The translations under genes were made by a program, and so were the position numbers. DNA of 64,000 bases from positions 2,978,501 through 3,042,500 of the forward strand of contig CM033341.1 in NCBI GenBank assembly GCA_019395295.1. The letters are read 5' to 3'. The stretch is from Osmanthus fragrans (taxonomy: Eukaryota; Streptophyta; Magnoliopsida; Lamiales; Oleaceae). The notes beneath the pieces are model-generated. The model did no database searches, was not told the DNA's origin, and was given only the letters and a program-made list of their open reading frames with translations. Below, piece by piece: positions 12,329-22,250 of the stretch (position 1 is its first letter; each line of letters begins with the position of its first letter).

Positions 12329-15086
12329 TGATAAGTGTAATTTCTACACTTATTCGGGGTCCTAAACGATAATATTTTTGTTATTCTTTGGACGAATTAT
12401 TGTTTAATTTGTTATTTAACGAAGAATAGGAGAAAAGAATGCAAAATAGTGAAAATGACGAAATCCAAAAATTGAGGACTAAAATTGCAAACATCTAATA
12501 GTTGATTCAGACCACAAAATGATGATTCAAAGATCATATGATATCAATTGGATGCAATTGGAGTGCAAATGAAGGAAATAGAGTTGAGCCAGTTTCACAA
12601 ATCAATTTCGAGCCGAAAAAATTATGCTCTGATTTTGTAGCCTTCATTTGTGACATAATTTTCGGATAGCAAACGTTAGAATTGAAAATTTTGTACTTCT
12701 GGAAGAGTTGTAGCTATTTGAGTCATATTTTTAATGTACTTTGAATAACCTCAATCGGAGTTTGGAAAAAAAAAAGTTATGACCAAATTACCGAAAATTG
12801 TCCAGGAACGACATTGCATAGAATGGTGTGCGCGGGACCTTGATTTGCATTTATCGAGAGAAAAATCATTGAACGGTGCACACGAAATGAACTATATGGT
12901 GCGTGAGCGCGGGCCAAATTTTATTTGACGGACCAATTTCCTTATTCCGGTGAAATTCTACATGGAAATGATATATTGACATCCTATATATACCTAAACA
13001 CGTCCAGAACGTCGAAAACCTCCCCGAGATCTAAATTTCACCATATTCTACATATCTTAGAGGCAAAGAACAAGACTAGATCATCAATCCAAGACGAATT
13101 GTGCAAGATTCTTGAAAATTATTCAACCCCTTTCAATATTTAATTCAAGAAATTGGATTTTTCTCTAGATTCTTCCATATTTTTTTTCGATACGGATGAT
13201 TTCTTTTCATTTTTTCCACTGTATTGGACGAATGATGAACCCTATTATTTGTTTATTTTAATTCAAGACAAATAAATTAGTATTTCTTGATTTTCTCGAT
13301 TGATTTTGCATTCCCATTGAATTATTTGATTGTTTGATCACTAATTAGATAGTGAATTACTTGTTGTAGTGTAGGAATACTCACAATAAATCTAGAACGT
13401 GACAAAATCAACACATGGACAATAATTATTAGAAATAATATATATGACATGTGCAATCATGTGTGATAAATCCTACGAATCAATACGTGTTTTTCATATG
13501 AATTCGGACTAGGAATATGATCGGTTGTGTTAAACATAGGTTTAATATATTTTGGAAAAGAATATTGAATAAAACTGAATTATTGATTGTCTTGAATACA
13601 CGAATTTACTAAATTATGAATTAAGAGTTGAATTAAATGGTAATAGGGAGATTCATGATTCTAATACAAATATTCATATATTAAATAAATATTTTATTTG
13701 CTTTCTTAGCTTAAGATTTATATAAAATGCATACAAACTAACTCTTTTGATTTTAGATTACTTTGAATTTAATAGCAGCCATTAGGACTGTAAGCAAAAA
13801 TCGTCAAACTGAAATTGCATTTTGGAAACCGTCGGTTTGATGCCACGTGGACCCGTCAACGAAATGGTTTTGAACCAAACCAAACCGGTCAAAAACGGTT
13901 TGATTTAGGTTTGAGAAATTTTATTGCGGTTTAAAACCAAATCGGACCGGCGAAAAAATATATAAAAATTTAAAAAATGAAATTTTCTAACTTGTAACTT
14001 GTAAGACTTTTGTGTTGAGCTTTTTATTTATTTTTAAATGAAACTCATATATTCGATAGGCTTTTAAACTGAAAGTTTGAAACGATTTATCAAGCAATCT
14101 CACGTTGTATTCCATATAAATTACTATCACCAAACAATCATCAACTTATATAAACTGTATAGTACTCCAATGATTAAACAAACTTCAATCAAAATCAAAA
14201 TTCTACATTGAATTGGACATCCTTTAAAAAATTATTGCAACTTCTGGTTCTGTCGATTATAATTTGTAGAAATTTAGATGAAAAATTTTGATCGGAAACA
14301 ACTATGTAATCAAAGTGAAAACAAAATAAAAATTTCGAATCATAGAAATGAAATTATATATTGTAAATAAATTTATTTAGGTATATATTTATTAAATATT
14401 CTAATTTGATTTGAGAATCAGTTAATTAAAGAATTATAAGAAGAGAGGATAAAATAATAAAAGAGAAAAAAGGAAAGTGTTGGGGTCTAAAATGAAGAAA
14501 GAACCTTATTATTTTTTATAAAATTTATTGGAAATTGAATAATATATTTTACCAAAAAAATAAAAAATCCTATGAGAACCGTCCGGTTCTTGACGGTTCT
14601 CATACTGGAACCGGAAACTGGATCAGAATCGGTTGGTTCTTAATAATTTGTCTCAAAATCAAATTATTTTTTAGAAGATCCGAAACAGAATCAATCGGTT
14701 CTAAATGGTTCCACTGGTTCTGGAAAAAAATGTTCACTCCTAAATTAATGGTATAAAAGTAGACAGACAAAAAAATATACGATGAAATCGACGGTTTAAA
14801 ATTGGACGACAGACAAAAAAATAACGGCGAAACCGGACCAAACCGTTAGGTTTAGGTTTGAGTTTTTTTCAAATCGTTCAAAATGGTTTGATTTAAATTT
14901 GGATTTTTCTCAAATCGGTGTAAACAGTTTGATTTGAAAATCTGTCAAAAATCGGACCGCTTACACCTCTAACAGCTATTGAACTACAAATTAGACTTTA
15001 TTCATCGTAGGAACGATATTTTTAACTCACAAATCTTATTACTTATACAACGATCTCGTACGCTTACGAATTTCACACGAACACTG
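12329..15086 (+). mobile_element. Solo LTR (Ty3/gypsy-like), split by a hAT element
   Basis: It starts TGATAAGTGT and is flanked by an exact 5-bp repeat TCGTC (12324-12328 and 15087-15091). Without the nested hAT element (13783-14971) it is about 1.57 kb. The 3' part 'acgatctcgtacgcttacg' before the end resembles the terminal region of plant gypsy LTRs. Its start closely matches the reverse-oriented LTR at 16143-17504, so both belong to related families. The last two bases are TG rather than CA, so the right border is slightly less certain. No internal retrotransposon genes are present, as expected after LTR-LTR recombination. Confidence 0.7.
13783..14971. mobile_element. hAT-like element nested in the LTR (1189 bp)
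   Basis: The ends are TAGGACTGTAAGC and GCTTACACCTCTA, imperfect terminal inverted repeats. They are flanked by an 8-bp target repeat with two differences (gcagccat at 13775-13782, acagctat at 14972-14979). Many subterminal 'cggtttgattt' and 'aaaccg' motifs lie near both ends, typical of hAT transposase-binding regions. No transposase is seen. A region rich in 'ggttct' and 'ccggaac' motifs at 14575-14745 may be another nested element. Confidence 0.75.
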
Positions 15087-15408
15087 TCGTCATCAAATAT
15101 TCGTAGAGCACTCTTTTAATTAACTCTATGAAAAATGATCATATCCTTCATTTGGGTAAGGCATGATGAAGCACTATACCGGTCTAGTGAAAATGTTTAG
15201 CATCAGCCATCTGAGCAAGTTATGAACACACTGAAGGCTAATATTTGATAAGTCCATTAAGGGTCGTTTGATATAATTTTTACTTTATTCAGAAGAAAAG
15301 AAAGTTATCTAAATTTTTGTTTCAAATTTACAAGGACACATAGAACCACCAAAGCCTGAAAGTTCTGATTTAATTTATTAAACACGGAACAAAAAAAGTG
15401 CTCAAATT

Positions 15409-15718
15409 TCACCGATCCTCTTTTTCATAAATCTTCAGACTCAACTGTTGCTGGGCGTAATTCGCCAACTTCTCGATCTCCTTCGCATTATCGATATGCC
15501 CTGTATGATCAGAATCTACGGCCTTCATTCCCCGGCGAACCTTCCACCAGCCGAACCACACGTGGAGGCTCTTCACGACTAATACGACCATCTTTGTCCG
15601 CGTCGAAGCTGCAGAGCCAGGCTTTGAATTCATCCACCGTCATCTCTTGTTGGGCTTCAAAACCTTTATACAGCAGATAATAGCCATCTTTGCTGATCAA
15701 GAAATTGTTCTGTTTCAT
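15409..15718 (-). pseudogene. EF-hand calcium-binding protein, frameshifted copy
   Basis: The frame starting at 15718 reads through 'TVDEFKAWLCSF' into a first EF-hand loop, DADKDGRISREE. It then shifts: the expected second half ('VWFGWWKVRRGMKAVDSDHTG', loop DSDHTGHIDNAK) continues in another frame to 15409. About eight residues between the two loops are also missing. In loop 2 the last acidic ligand is lost (Lys where Glu is expected). An open frame extends upstream to an ATG at 15877, but the conserved start is probably 15718. The frameshift and the lost ligand make this a likely pseudogene of the same class as the 9458-9745 gene. Confidence 0.75.
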
Positions 15719-16142
15719 ATCAGTTATGAAGGATTTTATGCTGATAGTGAATTGCCAAAGAAAAAAAAACTGTAGTGGTGAAAGAATCTGGTAGAAAGTA
15801 GCAAACAAAGACGAGGAAACTACACGTGAACTTTTGATTGGAATCTTTTGCTTTTGAATTCTGTTTTGGTGCGCCATTAAGCTTTAAGATTAAATTAATT
15901 TGTGATTAGGGTTTATTTCACGTTTAAAATGGTGCAATATTCTACGCGGCCTTATCTGTACTCTTTGCCATCAACTTCTTCGGATTCTTCCATCTTTATT
16001 CCAGCAATCATAGCGTCTCAATCCAAAATCTGATGGAAGGGGAAGAAACTCAAGATATGATATTTGTTAATGTAAAATCTGTTGATATTTGTCTTGTACA
16101 TGATGATAGGGAGTTCAATTAAATTGCTTACTTATGCTCTCT

Positions 16143-17504
16143 TGTGCGAAAAAGTGCAAGTCGCAATTGCACGAATCGTGCTCAAGTAATAAATTGAATT
16201 TTGAGAATCCGAATTGTCGATCTCTCGAGGAATATATACTTTCGATTACACAACTCAAATTAATTTTAATTCTAACAATCAAAATAAACACACAATAAAA
16301 ACATAGATATAAGAAAAATAAGGAAAACAACTAAAAATCTATTAAATAAGAAAAACACAAAGACTTGAAAATTTTGAAGGAGAAAATATGGTTGAAATTC
16401 GTGGTTTCGTTTAACCATCGTCTAATTAATTTCACAACAAACCAATTAACTAATTACTCATTTTCAATGTTAGACCCGATTTTTCAATTTTAGTTAATTA
16501 TCCTCTCGAGTGAAACTAACCCTAATCGATTGGTTTAACCTGCTATATCTTTATGTTGATTACAACCAAACAACCGCATTCAATAATTGTGAAGATAGTT
16601 CAGTGGATCACCTAGAGCCAGTGATATATCTCTATTCACTACACATTACATAAACCTAGGATTTCTACTATTTGATCTAAAATGTACAATTTTCTCTCGA
16701 ACGATGCACAAATCACAAAATACAATCATTTATTGGCCACATAAATGAAAATACAATAAAATACAAGAGAATAAATAACGTAACATTAAATAGCAAATAT
16801 AAAAATTAATTAAAAACTATGTTAAACTAATACCACAAATCCTAACACAAATATAATAGCCTATTTTATATAAATGTAAACAAAGGAGAATATTTATACA
16901 ATGCATTACAAGTTTGACAAAAAAATTGAGAAAAATCAAAAGTGCTAGATGAAACCCTTTTTTAGCTCGATTTTGATTTCCTCAAAGCTTTGCCAAATCT
17001 TTGATGTATTCCCCTTTTTGCTCTTGAATTTGTGCTTCAAAATATACAAGCAAAACAAAAGAAAATGAAAATAAAGAAAAATAAAGAAAAAAAAATGGAG
17101 GCAACAGAATACGGAAAAACTCCCAGCAGAAGCCCAATTCATGTTTTAATTCAAAACCTAGTGAATATTGCAATATGGCCCCTAATGTTTCAGAAAGTGA
17201 GCAAACAGGTCCCGAACTATGAACTTATACATTTTGGTCCTCATATTTTGGCTTTTATATCACTTTTGCCCTCCAGAAATTTCATCACATCTCCTCCAAC
17301 TTTCTTCCATTTTCACTTTGGTCCTCAATTCACAAAATTTGCACATTTTTAGTCATTTTTCCTCTATTTTTCCTTGTTCTTTTTCTTTTGGGTAATTTGA
17401 CCTACAAAAGTCATAATTACACAATTATGAATAGAAATTCGCTCGATTTAATCAATAAAAAGCATATTTAGATATTAAATAAGTGTGCAAAAACACACTT
17501 ATCA
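16143..17504 (-). mobile_element. Solo LTR inserted downstream of the RCCR pseudogene
   Basis: Comparing the RCCR duplicate with the intact copy shows 1.36 kb of extra sequence here. The flanks at 16060-16142 and 17505 onward are contiguous in the intact locus (about 21990-22080). On the minus strand the insert runs TGATAAGTGTG to CGCACA, with TG..CA ends, and its start matches the LTR at 12329. The flanking octamers (tgctctct and tgttcttt) differ at two positions and could be a decayed target repeat. There is no internal coding sequence. Confidence 0.75.
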
Positions 17505-17563
17505 TGTTCTTTTGAAATATCAAGATTCTCGTCAAGTAAACTCAGAGAATAAGATCTTTCAGC

Positions 17564-17570
<7 letters not shown>

Positions 17571-17624
<54 letters not shown>

Positions 17625-17626
17625 TT
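17571..17626. repeat. (TA)n(CA)n microsatellite
   Basis: A dinucleotide tract of TA repeats is followed by CA repeats in the 3' flank of the RCCR pseudogene. The matching position of the intact gene (about 22110-22125) has only a short TA tract, so the repeat expanded after the duplication. Confidence 0.95.
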
Positions 17627-17777
17627 ACATGGGAAAGAACGAGCTTCTTGGAATTGCTTGGAGTGTATATTATAAATTATATTTTTTGTGCAAATTCTAG
17701 GCGAAAACCTTTGCATTATGGATAATGGTGTACACAGAGCATAATTCTTGCATTATTGCATACGAGAAATGGAAAAT

Positions 17778-18764
17778 TTATGCACGATAATATTCCCTCA
17801 ACAGGCCTAAAATTTGAGCAGATACTTCTTGTCCAAACAACCTTGGAAAGCTCGAACCTAGATCAACATCAACCTCAATGGTTAATTATTCGATCCCTCT
17901 TTGCCAAATAAGCCCTCTCAGTTTCTTCCACTCGTTTCTCCACAGAAGCACACTTATCCAACCAGAATTGCACTAACTCCTTGGCAATAGGATTGATATG
18001 TTCTTGAATCATTTCCTCAACGCTTTTTTCGCCATCTCCAGTGTCGATGCTAACTAGTATAGCTGTTGTAGAAAGAACGGAGCGGATATATAAAGATGGT
18101 GAGAAATAAGGTCTTACCTCAGGTAGCCTGTGAAGGCGTTGTCTGTACGTGTCAATCTGAGTATCTTCATAGTAAGTTTTAAGGCAGTCGAGATGTAGGA
18201 TGAGGTCCTTGCGTGGATTCGACCTGTTGGGAAAATAATAAGATAACCATGAGTAACCTTATAAATTTCAGTAAGCAAGTAGTAAAATTCAGTGACAATT
18301 GATTAAATTTACTCAGCGGATGAAAATCTTAGCTACAGGTAACATTATTTGTCTACAATATATTTTCCGCTACAAACTACATATCCATTGCTAAACCAAC
18401 TAAAAACATGAAAGAAAAAAAGAGGATACGTTACCTGTGAGGAGGAAACACCAGATCTGAGGTGGAGAGAAGCATGTGCACTACCATTTGAATTTTTAAA
18501 ATACTGTGCATCGGGTGGGAGAGTACAGGGTTGTAAAGAATCTCCAATTCGGGCCTCCATGGAAGATATTAGCTTCAGCATCAGGTTTCGAAGTGGGACT
18601 GAGACATATGGAACCTCCCTGAATTTTTTTGTGAGTGCGCCAGATTCCATGGAAGTTAATGCAGATGAAGAGCAGGAAATTCGTGTTCTTGAAAGTGCAT
18701 TGCGAGAAGAAAATGGAAATACTGGGATAGTTGAGCGTGTGAATTGGGCGGAGGAAATAGCCAT
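17778..18764 (-). pseudogene. Red chlorophyll catabolite reductase, broken tandem duplicate
   Basis: Exon 1 (18435-18764, 110 codons) is open, starts ATG GCT and keeps a splice donor (CAG|GTAACG). It encodes a transit-peptide-like N terminus and 'FREVPYVSVPLRNLMLKLIS', with 'NGSAHASLHLRSG' near its end. The second exon is damaged. Its first 50-odd codons and most of the intron are deleted, so intron sequence joins coding sequence near 18221-18230. Close to the 3' end an 8-base loss and a nearby 6-base gain shift the frame after 'AKRDRII' and produce a stop. A CAG by chance sits at the deletion joint, but splicing there would be out of frame with exon 1. The protein could not include the conserved core, so it is non-functional. 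The intact gene is at 22251-25101. Confidence 0.88.
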
Positions 18765-18989
18765 GGAAGGATCCTCTTTTCCTTTTCAATTTCTTGTGTG
18801 GGATAATTTTAGCTAGATGAGTGATAGTGAGTCCATTATCTATTTCAGGTGGCTAGTTTGATTTAGCAAAGCTATATGTGGTGGCGAGTTTGACAACTGG
18901 TAAACAATTGATGGAGCCGAAATTTGTGGAAGAAGAGAGAACTGGGGGAATTAAAAAGGGCCGTATCTAATCTCTCCGGATTTACTATT

Positions 18990-19095
18990 TAAAATAGCCA
19001 TCTTTGTTCAAGGAATTGCTTTGTTTCAGTTATAAAGGTTTTTATGCTGATAATGAATTGCCAAAAATATTTGTAGTGGTGAAAGATGTTAGACC
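18990..19095 (-). pseudogene. Fragment of the EF-hand gene 5' end
   Basis: About 100 bases match 15680-15790, the start codon region and 5' leader of the broken EF-hand gene. Both share 'gctgataatgaattgccaa' or its close variant and 'tgtagtggtgaaagat'. The start codon is changed to ACG, and the coding part after a dozen codons is absent. With the RCCR copies it supports an ancestral EF-hand plus RCCR unit duplicated in tandem. Confidence 0.7.
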
Positions 19096-19201
19096 ACCTC
19101 AACAGGCCGTAGCCTTAGGCTCCATGCGACTCATATTTGTAGTGGTAACGCTCTCCTCGCCATGGACCTTGCTTCAACAACTATAGCATCTGAAAACATT
19201 T

Positions 19202-19396
19202 AGCCCATATTTGATCCTCATTCTTTGAAAATTCATTTGTTTTTTCAAACTCATTTTCAATCACACATTTTTTTTTTCAATAAAACAATTTTACACATAA
19301 ACTCAAATTTTTCCTTATTTTTTCACCATACATTCTCCAAAAAAATTACTATTACAAAATCTATTCTCCCAATAAATGAGGCTCAAACGATCCATA
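19202..19396. mobile_element. MITE of the 'CCTGTTTGG..CCAAACAGG' family
   Basis: The sequence carries the family's internal blocks in reverse orientation ('caatcacacattttt' and 'aataaaacaattttacac'). Relatives with clearer ends are at 35948-36126 and 42901-43082, and diverged ones at about 25150-25410, 25596-25775, 26831-26995 and 42625-42795. There is no coding capacity. The stretch 19400-19809 holds nothing recognisable. Confidence 0.6.
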
Positions 19397-19809
19397 AAAT
19401 CCAACACACACCTTCACCATTTCCCCATAAACTAGAGTGGCCTAATTATTTAGGCTGGCTCATCAGATCACATAATACATACCTCTGGAGACGTCTCAAG
19501 TGTGAAATTTGTGAAAATGATACACATTGCACTCGATCTCTTCAATTATGCTTACCAAGGACGCTACCCTCCAGTTGAATTAGCAGCCTATGACATCGAG
19601 TTTATTTTGCCAACGAAGGCCAAGACACAATCACAGTAGGCAATGGTTCAAATTTGACAATAAAAAGCACTAGCTCTTACTAGTCAAACCAACCAATATC
19701 CTTCACTGTCCAGATGCCTCTACCAACCCTCTTCCTGTAAACTAATTTTATTTAGACAATATTTGTTACTTTTATCCTAAATGGATCTAATTTTACTGCG
19801 AGGGAGAAC

Positions 19810-21672
19810 CAGGGCCGGTTTTGCCTTGAGGCAAAAGAGGCGCCCGCCTCAGGCCCAAAAAATTCGGGGGCCCATTTTTTTTTTTTTTTTTTGGTTAAAA
19901 CCGTAAAGGAAACCCTCGTTTCCTTTAATTTCCCTCTCTTGGACACCAAAACGACTTTCCACCGGCGACAGGGCGACTCCACAGTCTCCACGACTTTCCT
20001 TTCCAGTTTTCCACCGGGGGACGGCGATCTGCGGCTTGCCAGTTGCCAATATCAGTAAATATCTTCTGCATTTCCTTCCACAAAACTTATTTCACTTCCC
20101 AGTTTCGAGTACCGACTCTCTCTTTGAATCATTTATCTGCCAGCCTCCGCTGCTCCGCATCCGGCATCACATCGAAGACTAGACATTGAAGGTTATTGTT
20201 ACTTTTAATACTAATTGGTTAATTTTTATTTTTATTTAGTTTAGAAGTGCTGATTTTGGCAAATTCAACAAGTTTGAAGGGTTATTTTAATGGAACATGG
20301 TGTTTTGTGGTTAACTAGTATTTTAGGATATTTAGTTTGAATTGACGGGAGAATTTGGGATGTTTTGTTGCTATTTTATTGAAAATCTGAAACTTTTAGT
20401 TTGGTAATGTGAGAATTCTTGGGTTTAGATGATTTGTGTTGGAGAACTGTTATATAATTATGATTATTTAATTCCTAAATTCTCTATATTTATTCTTAGT
20501 TTTGAATTCAGTTAATTGATTTCACAAACACGAGCCTCTGCTGGAGACATTTAGAGAGGTTAGGGACTTAGGGTGCACGAGAAGAAAGTGAAGAAAGCTG
20601 AGTCAAAGAAGAATCGGTATGCCTTGTATGATAATTTTAATCATTTAAGTATGTTTTTCTGGTGCCTAATTTATGCTATCATTTTAGTATGTTTTTCTGG
20701 TGCCTTATTTGCTATTTGTGTACTTGTGTTGCTTACAGTTGCTTAAGTAAACAATCCTAGGACTTCAGACTATGGCTTAGTTAGGAATCCTCAAATATGG
20801 TCCATTGTGTCCCCATCTATTCCCATCAAAAGTTGAAGCAAATTCCTCCATGAACATGTACAGAAGTGGATGCTTTTTATCAAACACAAGCACTGCGTTA
20901 TTTAATCTTGTCCAATTTCCATTGAGATCAATACTCTGTGCTCCAATTGAATTCCTCAAACTCGAAAAATCCTTCAATACAATAAAATCTGTGTCCAAAT
21001 AAACTCCTCCATACTTGTATAGAACTGCTAACCTAATCAGGTTGGATAAATTCTGTGCCAGGGGAATTTCCCCGGGGTCCCTTTTTCCATTTTTGATATC
21101 ATTCAACCATATTTCTGATGGGGTGTTGTTGAATAAGGAATACAAGTTGGGCGTGATTGCTTGAACTCTATAGCCACGTTCAATCAGAGGTTTCAAAATC
21201 CTATATCCATAACTAGAATCCATACTATCCGAGAGTATAATCAAACATCCCTTGGGATTTGTTTTGAACAAGCTCTTGACAATGAAAGATTATTAGAAAA
21301 CAAACTGTCGGCAATATGTTGATTTTGGAGTTAGCAATATGTTGCATAAAACAAGTTAAATTTTGATTTCCTTAATTTTTGAGAAGTCTTGAACCGTTGG
21401 ATCAAGAATAAGATCAATGGCTGGAGATGAAACATATAAATGATGACATTAGACGCCCTATTAGGTCACATTCTAATTTCTGCCATTTTGTGTATTCTTC
21501 CAGATTTTGTTGTGTTGTCGCTCTTTGTTTCTTTCTTTCAAATTTTTGGTTAAAAGTTAATAAGGTATCTAAAAAAAAAAATTCGGGGGCAGCCCTGTGC
21601 TCCCCAACAGATTTTAGAGGGCCTAATTTACGAAGTTCACCTCAGACCCCGAAAATCACATAACCGACTCTG
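19810..21672. mobile_element. hAT element carrying a glycosyltransferase gene fragment (1863 bp)
   Basis: The ends are CAGGGCCGGTT and, on the complement, CAGAGTCGGTT: 11-bp inverted repeats with two differences. A perfect 8-bp target duplication GGGAGAAC lies outside them (19802-19809 and 21673-21680). The left 0.8 kb looks like the 5' untranslated region and early exons of a hAT transposase gene (a GC-rich leader, then near 20565-20615 a lysine-rich 'HEKKVKKAESKKN' frame), but the transposase body is missing. The right part holds part of a host gene in the opposite direction (20777-21271). Both ends share a 'gggggccc'/'gggggcagccc' subterminal block next to homopolymer runs. Confidence 0.88.
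20777..21271 (-). pseudogene. Captured fragment of an alpha-1,4-glycosyltransferase (DXD) gene
   Basis: The 164-residue frame contains 'KGCLIILSDSMDS', 'DIKNGKRDPGEIPLAQNL', the DXD sugar-nucleotide motif in 'YGGVYLDTDFIVLKDF' and 'NWTRLNNAVLVFDKKHPLL'. It ends in the conserved 'FDGNRWGHNGPYL'. This is the central catalytic part of the plant alpha-1,4-glycosyltransferase family (Gly_transf_sug DXD plus Gb3-synthase-like domains, Golgi type II membrane proteins that move sugars from nucleotide sugars). The N-terminal membrane anchor and the C-terminal third are absent. The coding part is open with no stop, though without its gene context; similarity appears to extend a few codons upstream (SFIVKSL). 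It lies wholly inside the hAT element, in the opposite direction to the transposase relic. It could still be transcribed as a chimera but is not a full enzyme. Confidence 0.82.
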
Positions 21673-22250
21673 GGGAGAACCAGACGAGTCGCACCCTACT
21701 CCACGGGCTAGTTCAAAATTTAGAAGCCTCCTAAAAGTTTTTCATACATGCGAAGCATTGATAACGTGACATCAAATTCATTGGTGAATAAATTTATGGC
21801 AAATCTCAACATTTGAATTAAATTTGTTATTCATCAATAAATTAATATGATATATCGTGGTGCAATCATTCCTCTAATTTTGAATTGTTCAAACTAAAAT
21901 TTAATTTGTACTATCCATAATCCATAAAGTAATTACCCAAATTCAACACTAGCATGTTGTAGTGGACTGGACGCATATAATTAATGAAAAATCTGTTGAG
22001 ATTTGTCTTTGTTCGTGATGATGGAGATCAATTATATTTCTTTCTTACGCCCTTAAGAGAAATCAAGATTTTCGTCATGCAATGTAGAGAATAAGATCTT
22101 CAACACTATATATATATATGCACACAAACTTAACCAATGCGGAAAAGAACGAGCTTCTCGGAATTACTTGAACTGCATATTACAAATTATACTTGTTTTT
22201 GCAAATAAAAGGTGAATCCTATACAAAATTACATACAAGGGATGGAAAAT

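Noticed and set aside
18221..18230. A new splice acceptor at the RCCR deletion joint that might rescue the copy
   Set aside because: Joining exon 1 at this CAG gives the wrong frame, and the core of the protein is deleted in any case.
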